DNA of 52,892 nucleotides from Gemmatimonadota bacterium (GTDB lineage: Bacteria; Gemmatimonadota; Gemmatimonadetes; Gemmatimonadales; Gemmatimonadaceae): assembly GCA_947462095.1 (NCBI GenBank), contig CANHNQ010000008.1, positions 1 through 52,892 on the forward strand, read 5' to 3'. The notes under the pieces are model-generated. The model was not told the origin of the DNA and ran no database searches. It worked only from the letters and a program-made list of their open reading frames with translations. A program made the translations under genes and the position numbers. Shown one piece after another: positions 9,477 to 17,649 of the stretch. The stretch's first letter is position 1, and the number at the start of each line of letters is the position of its first letter.

Positions 9477-9983
9477 ATGAGCGACACACCGCGGAAAGCA
9501 CTGTTGCACCAAGAACTCAGTAGCCAGATCATCAGCGCGTTCTACGAGGTGTACAACACCATGGTCCGCGGCCTACTCGAAGGGTGCTATCAGAACGCAC
9601 TCTATATCGAGCTGCTGGAGCGTGGCGTCCCAGTTGACCGCGAAGTGCCATTCAGCGTCCGCTACAAGGAGCGCATCGTCGGCCAATATCGCGTGGACCT
9701 GCTCGTCGATCGAAAAGTGATTATCGAATGCAAGACCGCCGACACGTTGCATGCACAGCATGAAGCTCAGATGCTGCACTACCTCAAAGCCACGCACACC
9801 GATCTTGGCCTGTTGATGTACTTCGGCTCGAAGCCGCTCTTTCGGCGATTCGTGCACACCAACGGATCGGCGGCCTCCCCCGGTCATGGCGAGGAGGAAG
9901 CCGCCGGTATTGCAGGTGTTACGCCAACGCCTGCGGCAGCAGCGCCACAAACTGCTTCATCTCGTCCGGCGTCCCGATGCTGA
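9477..9983 (+). CDS. GxxExxY family protein, PD-(D/E)XK nuclease-like
   Basis: A 168-residue protein of the GxxExxY family, related to PD-(D/E)XK nucleases and of unknown biological role. The name motif is GLLEGCY, residues 32-38. Candidate catalytic residues are E35, D74 in YRVDLLVDRK, E84 and K86 in VIIECKTA, and Q98 in HEAQMLHYL. The ATG was chosen for the AGGAG Shine-Dalgarno five bases upstream; earlier in-frame starts would lie in repeat DNA. The core ends near residue 128; the last 40 residues are a low-complexity Ala/Pro extension whose end overlaps the convergent aminotransferase by 65 bases, so the original stop may have been lost. The gene looks less GC-rich than its neighbours and sits directly after the 153-bp repeats, consistent with acquisition. 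Family call is firm. Confidence 0.88.
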   Translation: MSDTPRKALLHQELSSQIISAFYEVYNTMVRGLLEGCYQNALYIELLERGVPVDREVPFSVRYKERIVGQYRVDLLVDRKVIIECKTADTLHAQHEAQMLHYLKATHTDLGLLMYFGSKPLFRRFVHTNGSAASPGHGEEEAAGIAGVTPTPAAAAPQTASSRPASRC

Positions 9984-11091
9984 CGCGGCACCAGTCGTTG
10001 AACGGCTGGAAGGCGCGGCCCACGCGGAAGCCCTTGTCCAGGAAATGCTTCTGGAGCTGCTCCACCGGCCGTCCGGCGTGGAAGAACACGAAGTTCGTGT
10101 GCGACGCGGCCACGCGGCGGCCGGCCTTGGTGAGGGCGGCGGTGAGCAGTGCGCGTCCTTCGAGGTTTTTCGCCTTCACGAATGCCTGATACTCCGTATC
10201 CTGCACCGAGGCGATCGCCGCGCGCATACCAAACGTGTTCGGATTGCCCGTGGAGAACTCGGCCATCTTCTTCAGCACGTCGGGCTGGGCGATCGCGAAC
10301 CCGATGCGCAGTCCGGCGAGCGAGTGGATCTTGGACGCCGTGCGTGACACGATGATGTTGTGGCCGGCCGTGACGAGATCCGTCATCGAGCGATAGCTCG
10401 GATCGTCGACGAAATCATGGTACGCCTCGTCTACCACGACGAGGCACTTCTTGGACGTGCTGATCACGAAGTCGCGCATCCGCTGCTGGTTGTCCAGCAT
10501 CCCGGTGGGATTGTTCGGATTGCACACGAACACGACCTTGGTTTTGCCATTGATTTTGGCTTCCATGGCGCTGAGGTCGTGGTGCAGGTCGGCGTCCAGC
10601 GGCACCTTGTGCACGGTCAGCCCCATGGAAATCGCGTACTCCGGCAGCTGCTCGTAGGTGGGCCACGGCAGCACCACCTCGCCGCCCTGCATGCCAGCCG
10701 CGAGTGCGGCCAGCGAGAGCACTTCGCTGGAGCCCTGCGTGATGAGCACGTTGGCCGGCGCCACGCCGAGGTACTGGGCGTAGGTGCTGGTCAGCTCCTT
10801 CATGGCCGGCGGGTCGTAGTGCGGGTGTTCGTTCCACGCGCCCATGATGGCCTCTTTGGCCTTGGGTGACATGCCGAACGGATTCTCGTTGAAACAGAGG
10901 CGGATCGGCCCCGCCGCGCGTCGCTGCGTGGTGATGTCGCGCTCGAGCTGCTCAAGCACCGCGCTGTACGACACGCCCCCCATCGCGCGTGACGCTTCGA
11001 GGGCGGGGAGCAGTCCCGGGAGTGCCACGCTGGCCCCGACCCCGACACCGGTCTTGATCAGCCATTGACGACGGGAAACGGATTCGGACAT
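9919..11091 (-). CDS. Tat-exported class I/II PLP aminotransferase, HisC-like
   Basis: A 390-residue fold-type I aminotransferase of the histidinol-phosphate aminotransferase group. Motifs: NPNNPTG (191-197), D221 and Y224 in VVVDEAYHDF, the PLP lysine K254 in SRTASKIHSLAGLRIGF and R262. The N-terminus is a twin-arginine signal, SRRQWL at 6-11, followed by a hydrophobic Gly/Ala segment and an Ala-rich cleavage region, so the folded holoenzyme should be exported. A periplasmic place rules out ordinary histidine synthesis and no his genes are nearby; the amino donor and acceptor are unknown. It is transcribed divergently from the flippase-like gene and converges on the GxxExxY gene. Fold is certain, substrate is not. 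Confidence 0.88.
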   Translation of the reverse strand: MSESVSRRQWLIKTGVGVGASVALPGLLPALEASRAMGGVSYSAVLEQLERDITTQRRAAGPIRLCFNENPFGMSPKAKEAIMGAWNEHPHYDPPAMKELTSTYAQYLGVAPANVLITQGSSEVLSLAALAAGMQGGEVVLPWPTYEQLPEYAISMGLTVHKVPLDADLHHDLSAMEAKINGKTKVVFVCNPNNPTGMLDNQQRMRDFVISTSKKCLVVVDEAYHDFVDDPSYRSMTDLVTAGHNIIVSRTASKIHSLAGLRIGFAIAQPDVLKKMAEFSTGNPNTFGMRAAIASVQDTEYQAFVKAKNLEGRALLTAALTKAGRRVAASHTNFVFFHAGRPVEQLQKHFLDKGFRVGRAFQPFNDWCRVSIGTPDEMKQFVALLPQALA

Positions 11092-11154
11092 GCGAACCTC
11101 GCGTGATGCTGGTGGGCGGAGGACGACGCGCGACGGCCAGTCGTGGCGTGGGAC

Positions 11155-11160
11155 TACGAT
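11155..11160 (+). promoter_or_regulatory. Candidate -10 box of a leaderless transcript
   Basis: TACGAT matches TANNNT and ends five bases before the GTG proposed as start of the LPG-synthase-TM-like gene. It lies in the short divergent spacer between that gene and the aminotransferase. Confidence 0.35.
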
Positions 11161-11165
11161 ACGGC

Positions 11166-12182
11166 GTGAACTATGTTTCCGCGATGTCCGCTGTCCGATG
11201 GCTCGTCACGGCCCTGTCGTTCGCCGCCATGCTGGGGGTGTCGGCATGGGTGGTGGCCGCGCATTGGCCCGCGGGTGGCATGCCCTGGCTGGCCTGGCCG
11301 GTGCACGCGGCGGCGCTGGCCACGGTGACGGCCGAGATCGTCACGCGCGCGCTCAAGATCCAGGCCTCGGCGCGGGCCTGCGGCATCCCGCTCCGCTTCG
11401 GGACCGCGGTGCGGGTCTGTCTGGCCGGTGACTTCGCCGCCGCGATCACCCCCGCCCGTTCCGGGGCGGAGCCGTCGCGGTTTCTCGTGTTGGCGGAGAG
11501 CGGCACGGGTGCGGCGGCGCGGGTGTTGGTGCTGTTCCTCGAGCTGTTTCTCGAGATGTGGTCGCTGGTGCTCGTGTGCGGCGTGCTGGCGGTGCTGTTC
11601 GCCGGACGCGGTGCCTCGGTGGCCGGGCTGCTCGGTCTCGTGGGCGGTTACAGCACGTTCGTGTTGGGGGTGGGGGCGGTGGGATTCGTGCTCTCGCGGC
11701 GGAATGCCAACGGGCCGCCGCCGGTATGGGCGAGTCACCTCGGGTTACACGCCGGTCGGTGGCGCGCGGTGCAGCGCACGTTGCGGGCGCTGCGGGCGTC
11801 GGTGCAGTCGCTGCGTCGTGCCGATCCAGCGCTGATGCTGCTGGCGTTTACCGGCTCGGTGCTGCACGTGCTGTTCAAGGTGGCCGCGCTGCCCATTCTG
11901 GTCTTTGTGGGTGATCCGTCGTTTCCCCTCACGATGGACGCGCTGGCGCCGCTGGTGCTGTGGCCGCTGGCGCTGTTCTACGGCGGGGTGGTGGTCCCGG
12001 CACCGGGGGGCGGCGGCTTTATCGAAGGCGCCTTTGCGGCGACGCTGAGTTCGGCGATCCCCGCGGGTATCTTTGCCGCATCGCTGCTCTGGTGGCGCTT
12101 CTACACCTTTTATCTCTACCTCCTCGTTGGCGGGGTGGCGGCGGGCGATGCGGCCCTGCGCGCCCTGCGGCGTCCGACCTGA
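11166..12182 (+). CDS. Lysylphosphatidylglycerol synthase TM (UPF0104/YbhN) family membrane protein
   Basis: A 338-residue polytopic inner-membrane protein with about eight hydrophobic segments. It resembles the flippase-like N-terminal domain of MprF and the YbhN family: GDFAAAITPARSGAEPSRFLVL corresponds to the conserved region after the second and third helices, and APGGGGFIEGAF followed by LLWWRFYTFYLYLL is the usual C-terminal signature. The soluble aminoacyl-transferase domain of MprF is absent. Such proteins are thought to move lipids or lipid-linked intermediates; the substrate here is unknown. The GTG start follows a -10 box; ATG at 11184 is an alternative. The stop is only four bases before the EamA transporter gene, so the two form an operon. 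Confidence 0.8.
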   Translation: MNYVSAMSAVRWLVTALSFAAMLGVSAWVVAAHWPAGGMPWLAWPVHAAALATVTAEIVTRALKIQASARACGIPLRFGTAVRVCLAGDFAAAITPARSGAEPSRFLVLAESGTGAAARVLVLFLELFLEMWSLVLVCGVLAVLFAGRGASVAGLLGLVGGYSTFVLGVGAVGFVLSRRNANGPPPVWASHLGLHAGRWRAVQRTLRALRASVQSLRRADPALMLLAFTGSVLHVLFKVAALPILVFVGDPSFPLTMDALAPLVLWPLALFYGGVVVPAPGGGGFIEGAFAATLSSAIPAGIFAASLLWWRFYTFYLYLLVGGVAAGDAALRALRRPT

Positions 12183-12186
12183 CGCG

Positions 12187-13191
12187 ATGTCCTCCACGAA
12201 CCGCCCGACTCCCCGTTCCTCGGCCGATCTGCCGGCCGAGTCGGCCGCCCCCCCTTTGGGGCACGGTGCCACGGCGCCTGCCACTAAGTGGCAGCTCGCG
12301 GCCGGGTTTCTGGTGATCTACCTAGTGTGGGGGTCGACGTATCTGGCGATCCACTGGGGTGTGGAGACGATCCCCCCGTTCGGCATGGGAGCGGCCCGAT
12401 TTCTTACGGCTGGCTCAATACTGTACTTATGGTGCCGCATTCGTGGCGCTGAAAAGCCCACGAAAAGTCAGTGGAAATCGTCGGCGGTGATCGGCACGCT
12501 GCTGCTCTTTGTCGGCAATGGGGCCGTGTCATGGGCCAGTCAGCGCGTCCCGTCGGGGCTCACCTCCGTGATCGTGGCCACCGTCCCCCTCTGGCTCGTG
12601 TTGTGCGAACTCTGGCAGGGGAAGCGCCCCGACTTCATCAAGGTGATCGGCGTCCTGATCGGTCTCGCCGGCGTCGCCTTGCTGGTGATGCCCTCCGGCG
12701 GCGCCACGGCCAGCGTGGACCCCGTGGGCGCCGTGGTGCTCGCGCTCGGCTCCTTCTCCTGGACCGTGGGTTCGCTGTACTCGCGCACCGCGCGTCAGGC
12801 GGCCTCGCCGGCGCTCGCGATCGCGATGCAGATGCTCGTGGGCGGATCGCTCCTGCTCCTGCTGTCGCTCGCGCTTGGCGAGTGGACGCCGGCGCTGCAT
12901 GTGAGCGTGCGGTCGGCGGCGTCGTTGCTGTACCTCATCGTGTTCGGTTCGCTGATCGGCTTCAGCACCTACATGTGGCTGCTCAAGGTGGCGAGCCCGG
13001 CCGCGGTGGGCACGTATGCGTACGTGAACCCCGCCGTGGCCGTGTTGCTGGGGGTGCTCATGGCGGGCGAGCGGCTGCCCGCGCAGGCCGTCGCTGCCAT
13101 GCTGGTCATTCTGGGGAGCGTCGCCATGGTCAGCATCGCCGGTGGTGGTGCCAGGCGCATGGTCACCGCCGTGTGGCGCACGCGCGCCTGA
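12187..13191 (+). CDS. EamA/DMT-superfamily transporter
   Basis: A 334-residue drug/metabolite-type transporter with ten predicted transmembrane helices arranged as two EamA repeats. The first helix has the diagnostic LVIYLVWGSTYLAIHWGVETIPPF, the first repeat ends in GVALLVMP, and the second contains LLKVASPAAVGTYAYVNPAVAVLLG. Family members export amino acids, sugars or drugs across the inner membrane. A polar 35-residue N-terminal extension precedes the first helix. The ATG lies four bases after the previous stop, which defines the start and implies co-transcription with the LPG-synthase-TM protein. Substrate cannot be read from the sequence. Confidence 0.88.
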   Translation: MSSTNRPTPRSSADLPAESAAPPLGHGATAPATKWQLAAGFLVIYLVWGSTYLAIHWGVETIPPFGMGAARFLTAGSILYLWCRIRGAEKPTKSQWKSSAVIGTLLLFVGNGAVSWASQRVPSGLTSVIVATVPLWLVLCELWQGKRPDFIKVIGVLIGLAGVALLVMPSGGATASVDPVGAVVLALGSFSWTVGSLYSRTARQAASPALAIAMQMLVGGSLLLLLSLALGEWTPALHVSVRSAASLLYLIVFGSLIGFSTYMWLLKVASPAAVGTYAYVNPAVAVLLGVLMAGERLPAQAVAAMLVILGSVAMVSIAGGGARRMVTAVWRTRA

Positions 13192-13283
13192 GCGTGTGAG
13201 GGGTCGCGCCGCACCCGCGCGCTGAATCCTGAAGGGACGCGGGGGCGTACGGAGCCGCGTACCCATTTCCCCGGAGCGGTTCT

Positions 13284-13646
13284 GTGCGCACCCACATCAA
13301 AGTCGTCGGCCTCGTCAACCTGCTCTACAGCGCGCTCGGCCTCCTCGCGGCGGCAGGTGTGCTGCTGGGGGGCATCTTCAGTTCGCTGGCCACGTTCAAC
13401 CCGGTGGTGCTGCTCGTCGGTACCGTCGCCAGCGTCGTGATCGCCATCGTGATCGGCGCGATGAGTGTGTTCGGGCTCGTCGCCGGCTTTGCGCTGCTCA
13501 ATCATCAACAGTGGGCGCGCTACGTGATCCTGATCGTGTCGGCGCTGCGTCTGTTCCGGTGGCCGTGGGGGACGCTGTTCGGTGGCTACTCGATCTGGGT
13601 GCTGACGCACGAGGAGACGCGTCACTTGTTCGCCATGCGGTCGTAG
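13284..13646 (+). CDS. Small membrane protein, function unknown
   Basis: A 120-residue protein with four hydrophobic segments (around 8-28, 42-65, 66-75 joined to the third, and 80-110) and few charged residues, hence an integral inner-membrane protein. A GTG start is supported by GGAG eight bases upstream. It begins 92 bases after the EamA gene; the gap contains only a short GC-rich imperfect stem around 13247-13262, so it may have its own promoter. I do not recognise a functional family. Confidence 0.7.
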   Translation: MRTHIKVVGLVNLLYSALGLLAAAGVLLGGIFSSLATFNPVVLLVGTVASVVIAIVIGAMSVFGLVAGFALLNHQQWARYVILIVSALRLFRWPWGTLFGGYSIWVLTHEETRHLFAMRS

Positions 13647-13725
13647 GCGCCACGCAACGCCAGAGACCGTCGCCCGGCGGCGGTGGCGGCGTCGAATGCC
13701 GCTGGCGTGCGGCGGTGATGGGCGG

Positions 13726-13731
13726 TACCGT
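13726..13731 (+). promoter_or_regulatory. Candidate -10 box of a leaderless transcript
   Basis: TACCGT matches TANNNT and ends six bases before the GTG chosen as start of the GMC oxidoreductase. There is no Shine-Dalgarno between them. Confidence 0.3.
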
Positions 13732-13737
13732 GCGCAG

Positions 13738-15858
13738 GTGACCGCCCCCACCTCCGACCTCCGTACGCCGCCTCGCGTGGTGCTGCCGCATTTATCGCGG
13801 CCACAGCGCCAGTCGCTGTCGGCGCTTGCGCCGTGTGTGCTCCGGGGCGCGCCTGCCAGCACCGAATCGTCGGACGAGTTCGTGGTCCGGTGCGATGCGC
13901 GACTGGCGCTGCTCCCCGCGCATCGTCGGGCGCAGCTGGGGCTGGCGCTCGATGTCCTCGGCGGCCGCACGGCCGTCCTCCTGGCCATCGGGAAGCCGGT
14001 GCGCTTTGCCACCTTGTCGGCGGATGATCAGGCGCGCTGTTTCGCGCGCTGGCTCGATGCCGGGCTGGCACCGATTCGTTCCGCCGCGCACTCCGTGCGT
14101 CGGTTGCTGCTGGCCGTGCACTATGCGCGCTCGGAGGTCTCGCAGGCCATCGGCTATGCCGGGCCGATGCATCTGCGGTCGCCGCGCGTGCCGTGGGAAG
14201 GACCGTTGCCTGGTGTGAACCGGACCGACGAGCCGGTGGCGCGCGGCGCGGTGGCCTTGCCCACGTACATCGCGCCGGCCCCGCTGCCGCGCGGGGTGAT
14301 TCCTGCTGTGGCCATGCGCGACGACCTGCATCGCACCGCCGATGTGGTCGTCATCGGCACCGGCGCCGGTGGTGCGGTGACCGCCGCCCGGTTGGCGGAA
14401 GCCGGCTTTTCGGTCGTGGTCCTGGAATCGGGGGCGTATCGTACGCGCGCTGATTTCGACGAACGCGAGGCCGAGCTCACCGAGCAGCTGTACGCCGACG
14501 GCGCGCTGCGCACCACCGACGACGCCTCGGTGGCACTCGTGCAGGGCAACACGGTGGGCGGATCGACCACGGTGAACTGGATGATCATGCTGCGCACCCC
14601 CGACTTCGTGCTCGATCAGTGGGCCGCGGAGTCCGGCGTGTACGGCATGACGCCGCGGGAGATGAGCGCGGTGTTCGAGCGCGTGGAGCGTGAGGTACAT
14701 GCCAGCGCGGTGCCCGAAGACGCGCACTCCGCCAATAACCGCATTCTGCTGGACGGCGCGCGCTCGCTGGGATGGAAGGTGTCCACGGCCCACATCAACG
14801 CGGCCAATTGCGTGCGATGTGGCTTCTGCGGGGTGGGCTGTCGGCATGACGCGAAGCAGTCCACGCTGGTGACGTTTGTCCCGCGGGCCCTGACCGCCGG
14901 CGCCACGCTACACGCCGATACGCACGTGGACCGGATCGAGGTGCGCGAGCGGGATACCGGTGCGGGGACACCGCCGCTCAAGCGCGTGCACGCCACCGTG
15001 CGCGATCCGCATTCGGGGCGCCCCGCGCGCACGCTCACCATCGACGCGCCCGTCGTGGTCGTGGCCGGCGGCGCGATCGGTACGCCGGCGCTGCTGCAGC
15101 GCTCGGGACTCGGTGGCGGTGGCGTTGGTCACTATCTGCGTCTGCACCCCACGACCGCCGTGTGGGGACGTTACGACCGTGAGATCGTGACCAGTACCGG
15201 CATTCCACTCACCACCATGTGCGACGAGCATCTGCGGTGGCGCGGCACCGATTACGGATTCTGGATCGAAACGCCGCCGATGCACCCCTCGTTCACCGCG
15301 GCCGCGATGCCCGGGTTCGGTGAATCGCACCGCGCGCTGATGTCGTCGTTCAATCAGCTGGGCGTGCTGATCGGCCTCACCCGCGACGGGGCCGAGCGGT
15401 CGCGCTCGAGCGGTCGGGTGCTGGTGAACCGCCGGGGTGAGACGTCCATCACATACGCCCTCACGCCGGAAGACCAGCGTCGGGTGCGCGCGTCGTTGTC
15501 GGCGACGGCACAGCTGCATTTCGCGGCCGGGGCCCGTGAGGTAGGCACCATGCATTCCACCCCGCTCGTGGTGCGTTCGGCGACCGACGTGGCCCGGCTC
15601 GAGGAAGGATCGGTCGGCCCGAATCGTATCGGTCTCTTCTCGGCCCACGTGAACGGCACCTGTCGCATGGGCACCGACCCGTCCACGTCGGGCGCGACCC
15701 CGGAAGGTGAGCGGCACGGCGTGCGCGGGCTGTACATTTCCGACGGGTCCCTGCTTCCCACGTCTCTCGGTGTGAATCCGCAGGAGACGATCATGGCGAT
15801 CGCGACGGTGCTCGCCGAGCGTATGGCGACGCGACATGCGGGCGTGACCCGCCAGTAG
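13738..15858 (+). CDS. GMC-family FAD oxidoreductase, long-chain alcohol oxidase-like
   Basis: A 706-residue flavoprotein of the glucose-methanol-choline family that should oxidise an alcohol to a carbonyl. About 190 N-terminal residues are helical and precede the FAD domain, as in long-chain fatty alcohol oxidases. The Rossmann motif is VVVIGTGAGGAVTAARL (G207-G212), then VLESGAYR and GNTVGGSTTVNW. A cysteine cluster C358-x2-C361-x2-C364-x3-C368 interrupts the substrate domain. The C-terminus has HVNGTCRMG, with the catalytic His, and SDGSLLPTSLGVNPQETIMAIA. The GTG start follows a -10 box. No partner cytochrome c adjoins it. Class is secure; the natural substrate is not known. Confidence 0.88.
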   Translation: MTAPTSDLRTPPRVVLPHLSRPQRQSLSALAPCVLRGAPASTESSDEFVVRCDARLALLPAHRRAQLGLALDVLGGRTAVLLAIGKPVRFATLSADDQARCFARWLDAGLAPIRSAAHSVRRLLLAVHYARSEVSQAIGYAGPMHLRSPRVPWEGPLPGVNRTDEPVARGAVALPTYIAPAPLPRGVIPAVAMRDDLHRTADVVVIGTGAGGAVTAARLAEAGFSVVVLESGAYRTRADFDEREAELTEQLYADGALRTTDDASVALVQGNTVGGSTTVNWMIMLRTPDFVLDQWAAESGVYGMTPREMSAVFERVEREVHASAVPEDAHSANNRILLDGARSLGWKVSTAHINAANCVRCGFCGVGCRHDAKQSTLVTFVPRALTAGATLHADTHVDRIEVRERDTGAGTPPLKRVHATVRDPHSGRPARTLTIDAPVVVVAGGAIGTPALLQRSGLGGGGVGHYLRLHPTTAVWGRYDREIVTSTGIPLTTMCDEHLRWRGTDYGFWIETPPMHPSFTAAAMPGFGESHRALMSSFNQLGVLIGLTRDGAERSRSSGRVLVNRRGETSITYALTPEDQRRVRASLSATAQLHFAAGAREVGTMHSTPLVVRSATDVARLEEGSVGPNRIGLFSAHVNGTCRMGTDPSTSGATPEGERHGVRGLYISDGSLLPTSLGVNPQETIMAIATVLAERMATRHAGVTRQ

Positions 15859-15909
15859 TGCGCTGTTCCGCTGAACCGTTGTCCTTGTCCTCCGACCACC
15901 AACGCCCGC

Positions 15910-16479
15910 ATGAGTAAGGGAGAGAAGAAACGCCGCCGTGCCCTCGACGCGTACTCGACGCTGCAGCGCGCCGCCTCGATGGCGGCGGCGCAGGTCGAGC
16001 AGGCGGTGCATCCGTTCGGGCTCTCGGCGTCGCAATTCGGTGTGCTGGAAACGCTGCAGGCGCGTGGACCGGTGCATCAGCAGGAACTGGCCGAGGCGCT
16101 GGGGCGCAGCAAGGCGCAGATGACCGCGATCATCGACGCGCTGGAAGCGCGCGGCTGGGTACGGCGTGAGCGTCACGCCACCGATCGACGATTCATTTCG
16201 GTGTACCTCACCGACGACGGGCGCACCGTGCTGGCGAGCACCGCCCCGGCGCGCAGTGATGCGATCGTGGCGATCATGGCCGAACTGAGCGGCGAACAGC
16301 GGGCGCGGTTGGCGCGGCTGTGCCGGCGGCTGCTGCGCGTGCTCGATCCCGATCAGTCGACCGAGCCGGACGACGAGCACGACGACACGCACGACGACGA
16401 GCACGACGAACACGATGATTCCTCCGACGACACGCCGGACGCCCCGGCGGTCGAGATCACGCTTCCCTCTCCGACGTAA
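15910..16479 (+). CDS. MarR-family transcriptional regulator with His/Asp-rich tail
   Basis: A 189-residue winged-helix regulator. Residues 15-145 form a standard MarR domain: QQELAEALGRSKAQMTAIIDALEARGWVRR (about 57-86) is the recognition helix region and RHATDRRFISVYLTDDGR the wing. Unusually, residues about 151-176 are a tail built almost only of Asp, Glu and His (H157, H161, H165 and H168 spaced by acidic residues), followed by a short Pro/Ala end. Such a tail could bind divalent metal ions or just be disordered. The stop is three bases before the serine-glyoxylate aminotransferase gene, so the regulator is co-transcribed with that pathway and likely controls it or its own operon. The ligand is unknown. 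Confidence 0.9.
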   Translation: MSKGEKKRRRALDAYSTLQRAASMAAAQVEQAVHPFGLSASQFGVLETLQARGPVHQQELAEALGRSKAQMTAIIDALEARGWVRRERHATDRRFISVYLTDDGRTVLASTAPARSDAIVAIMAELSGEQRARLARLCRRLLRVLDPDQSTEPDDEHDDTHDDEHDEHDDSSDDTPDAPAVEITLPSPT

Positions 16480-16482
16480 TCG

Positions 16483-17649
16483 ATGGCCGGACGGCACTTT
16501 CTTCAGATTCCGGGACCGACGCCGGTTCCCGACCGACTGCAGCGCGCCATGCACCGGGCGATGGAAGATCATCGCTCATCGGCGTTTCCCGCGCTGACGC
16601 GATCGATCCTCTCGCGTCTACCGCAGGTCGTGCACCAGACGAAGGGCGAGCCGTTCGTCTTCCCGGCCACGGGTACCGCGATGTGGGAAGCGGCGCTGGT
16701 GAACACGGTGAACCCCGGCGCGCGGCTGCTGGCGGTGCGCTTCGGGCAGTTCTCGCACCTGTTCATCCAGACGGCGCGCGCCCTCGGCTATCAGGTGGAC
16801 GTGATCGAAGAGCCGTGGGGAGAGGTTGCTGATCCGGCGCGTATCGAGGCGGCACTGGCCGCCGATACGGCGCACGAGATTCAGGGGGTGCTGCTGGTGC
16901 ACAACGAAACGGCCACCGGTGTCACGAGCGACGTGGCGGCGGTGCGCGCCGCCATCGATCGCGCGAAGCACCCGGCGCTGCTGTTCGTGGACGGCGTGAG
17001 TTCGATCGCCAGTCTCGACTTCCAGTTCGATGCGTGGGGCGTGGACTGCGCGATCACGGGTACGCAGAAGGGGTTCATGCTGCCCGCTGGGCTCGGCATT
17101 CTGTACATGAGCGAGAAGGCGCTCGCCCGCGTGGACAGCTGCACGATGCCGCGCGCGTACTTCGATCTGCGTGCGATGCGCGCCAACAACGCGCAGGGCT
17201 TCTTCCCGAGTACGCCGGCGCTGTCGCTGCTGTTCGGTCTCGATGAAGCGCTCACGATGCTGCTCGACGAGGGCATGGCGGCGGTGGCCGAGCGTCACCG
17301 GTTCCTGGCCAATGGTGTGCGCGCGGCGGTGAACGCGTGGGGGCTGCGCCAGTGTGCGAAGCGTCCCGAGATCGCGTCGAACTCCCTCACGGCGGTGATG
17401 GTGCCCGAGGGGCACGACGCGCGTCAGGTGATCGAGCTCGCCTTCACGCGCTACGACATCTCGCTGGGTTCGGGGCTGAACGAAGTGGCGGGCAAGGTGT
17501 TCCGCATCGGCCACCTGGGCGACACGAACAGCCTGACGCTGGCGGGTGCCTTGTCGGGGGTGGAGATGGCGCTGTGCGATGCCGGCATCCCGATCACACT
17601 CGGCAGCGGCGTCGGCGCCGCGCTGCAGCAGTGGCGGGTGGGCGCATGA
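16483..17649 (+). CDS. Serine-glyoxylate (or alanine-glyoxylate) aminotransferase
   Basis: A 388-residue class V PLP aminotransferase. It begins with the family's IPGPTPVPDRLQRAM, has FPATGTAMWEAAL for phosphate binding, D170 in LLFVDGVSSIAS and the PLP lysine K196 in ITGTQKGFMLPAGLG. The likely reaction converts serine and glyoxylate to hydroxypyruvate and glycine; the adjoining hydroxypyruvate-reductase-type gene makes serine a better guess than alanine as donor. It lies between a MarR gene, three bases upstream, and the dehydrogenase, whose ATG overlaps its TGA by four bases. Cytoplasmic. Family is certain, the exact donor is inferred. Confidence 0.9.
   Translation: MAGRHFLQIPGPTPVPDRLQRAMHRAMEDHRSSAFPALTRSILSRLPQVVHQTKGEPFVFPATGTAMWEAALVNTVNPGARLLAVRFGQFSHLFIQTARALGYQVDVIEEPWGEVADPARIEAALAADTAHEIQGVLLVHNETATGVTSDVAAVRAAIDRAKHPALLFVDGVSSIASLDFQFDAWGVDCAITGTQKGFMLPAGLGILYMSEKALARVDSCTMPRAYFDLRAMRANNAQGFFPSTPALSLLFGLDEALTMLLDEGMAAVAERHRFLANGVRAAVNAWGLRQCAKRPEIASNSLTAVMVPEGHDARQVIELAFTRYDISLGSGLNEVAGKVFRIGHLGDTNSLTLAGALSGVEMALCDAGIPITLGSGVGAALQQWRVGA

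Noticed and set aside
9919-11091. Histidine biosynthesis role for the HisC-like protein
   Set aside because: It has a Tat signal and there are no his genes nearby.
14908-16572. Minus-strand open frame of 554 residues
   Set aside because: It spans the ends of the GMC, MarR and aminotransferase genes and has no resemblance to any family.
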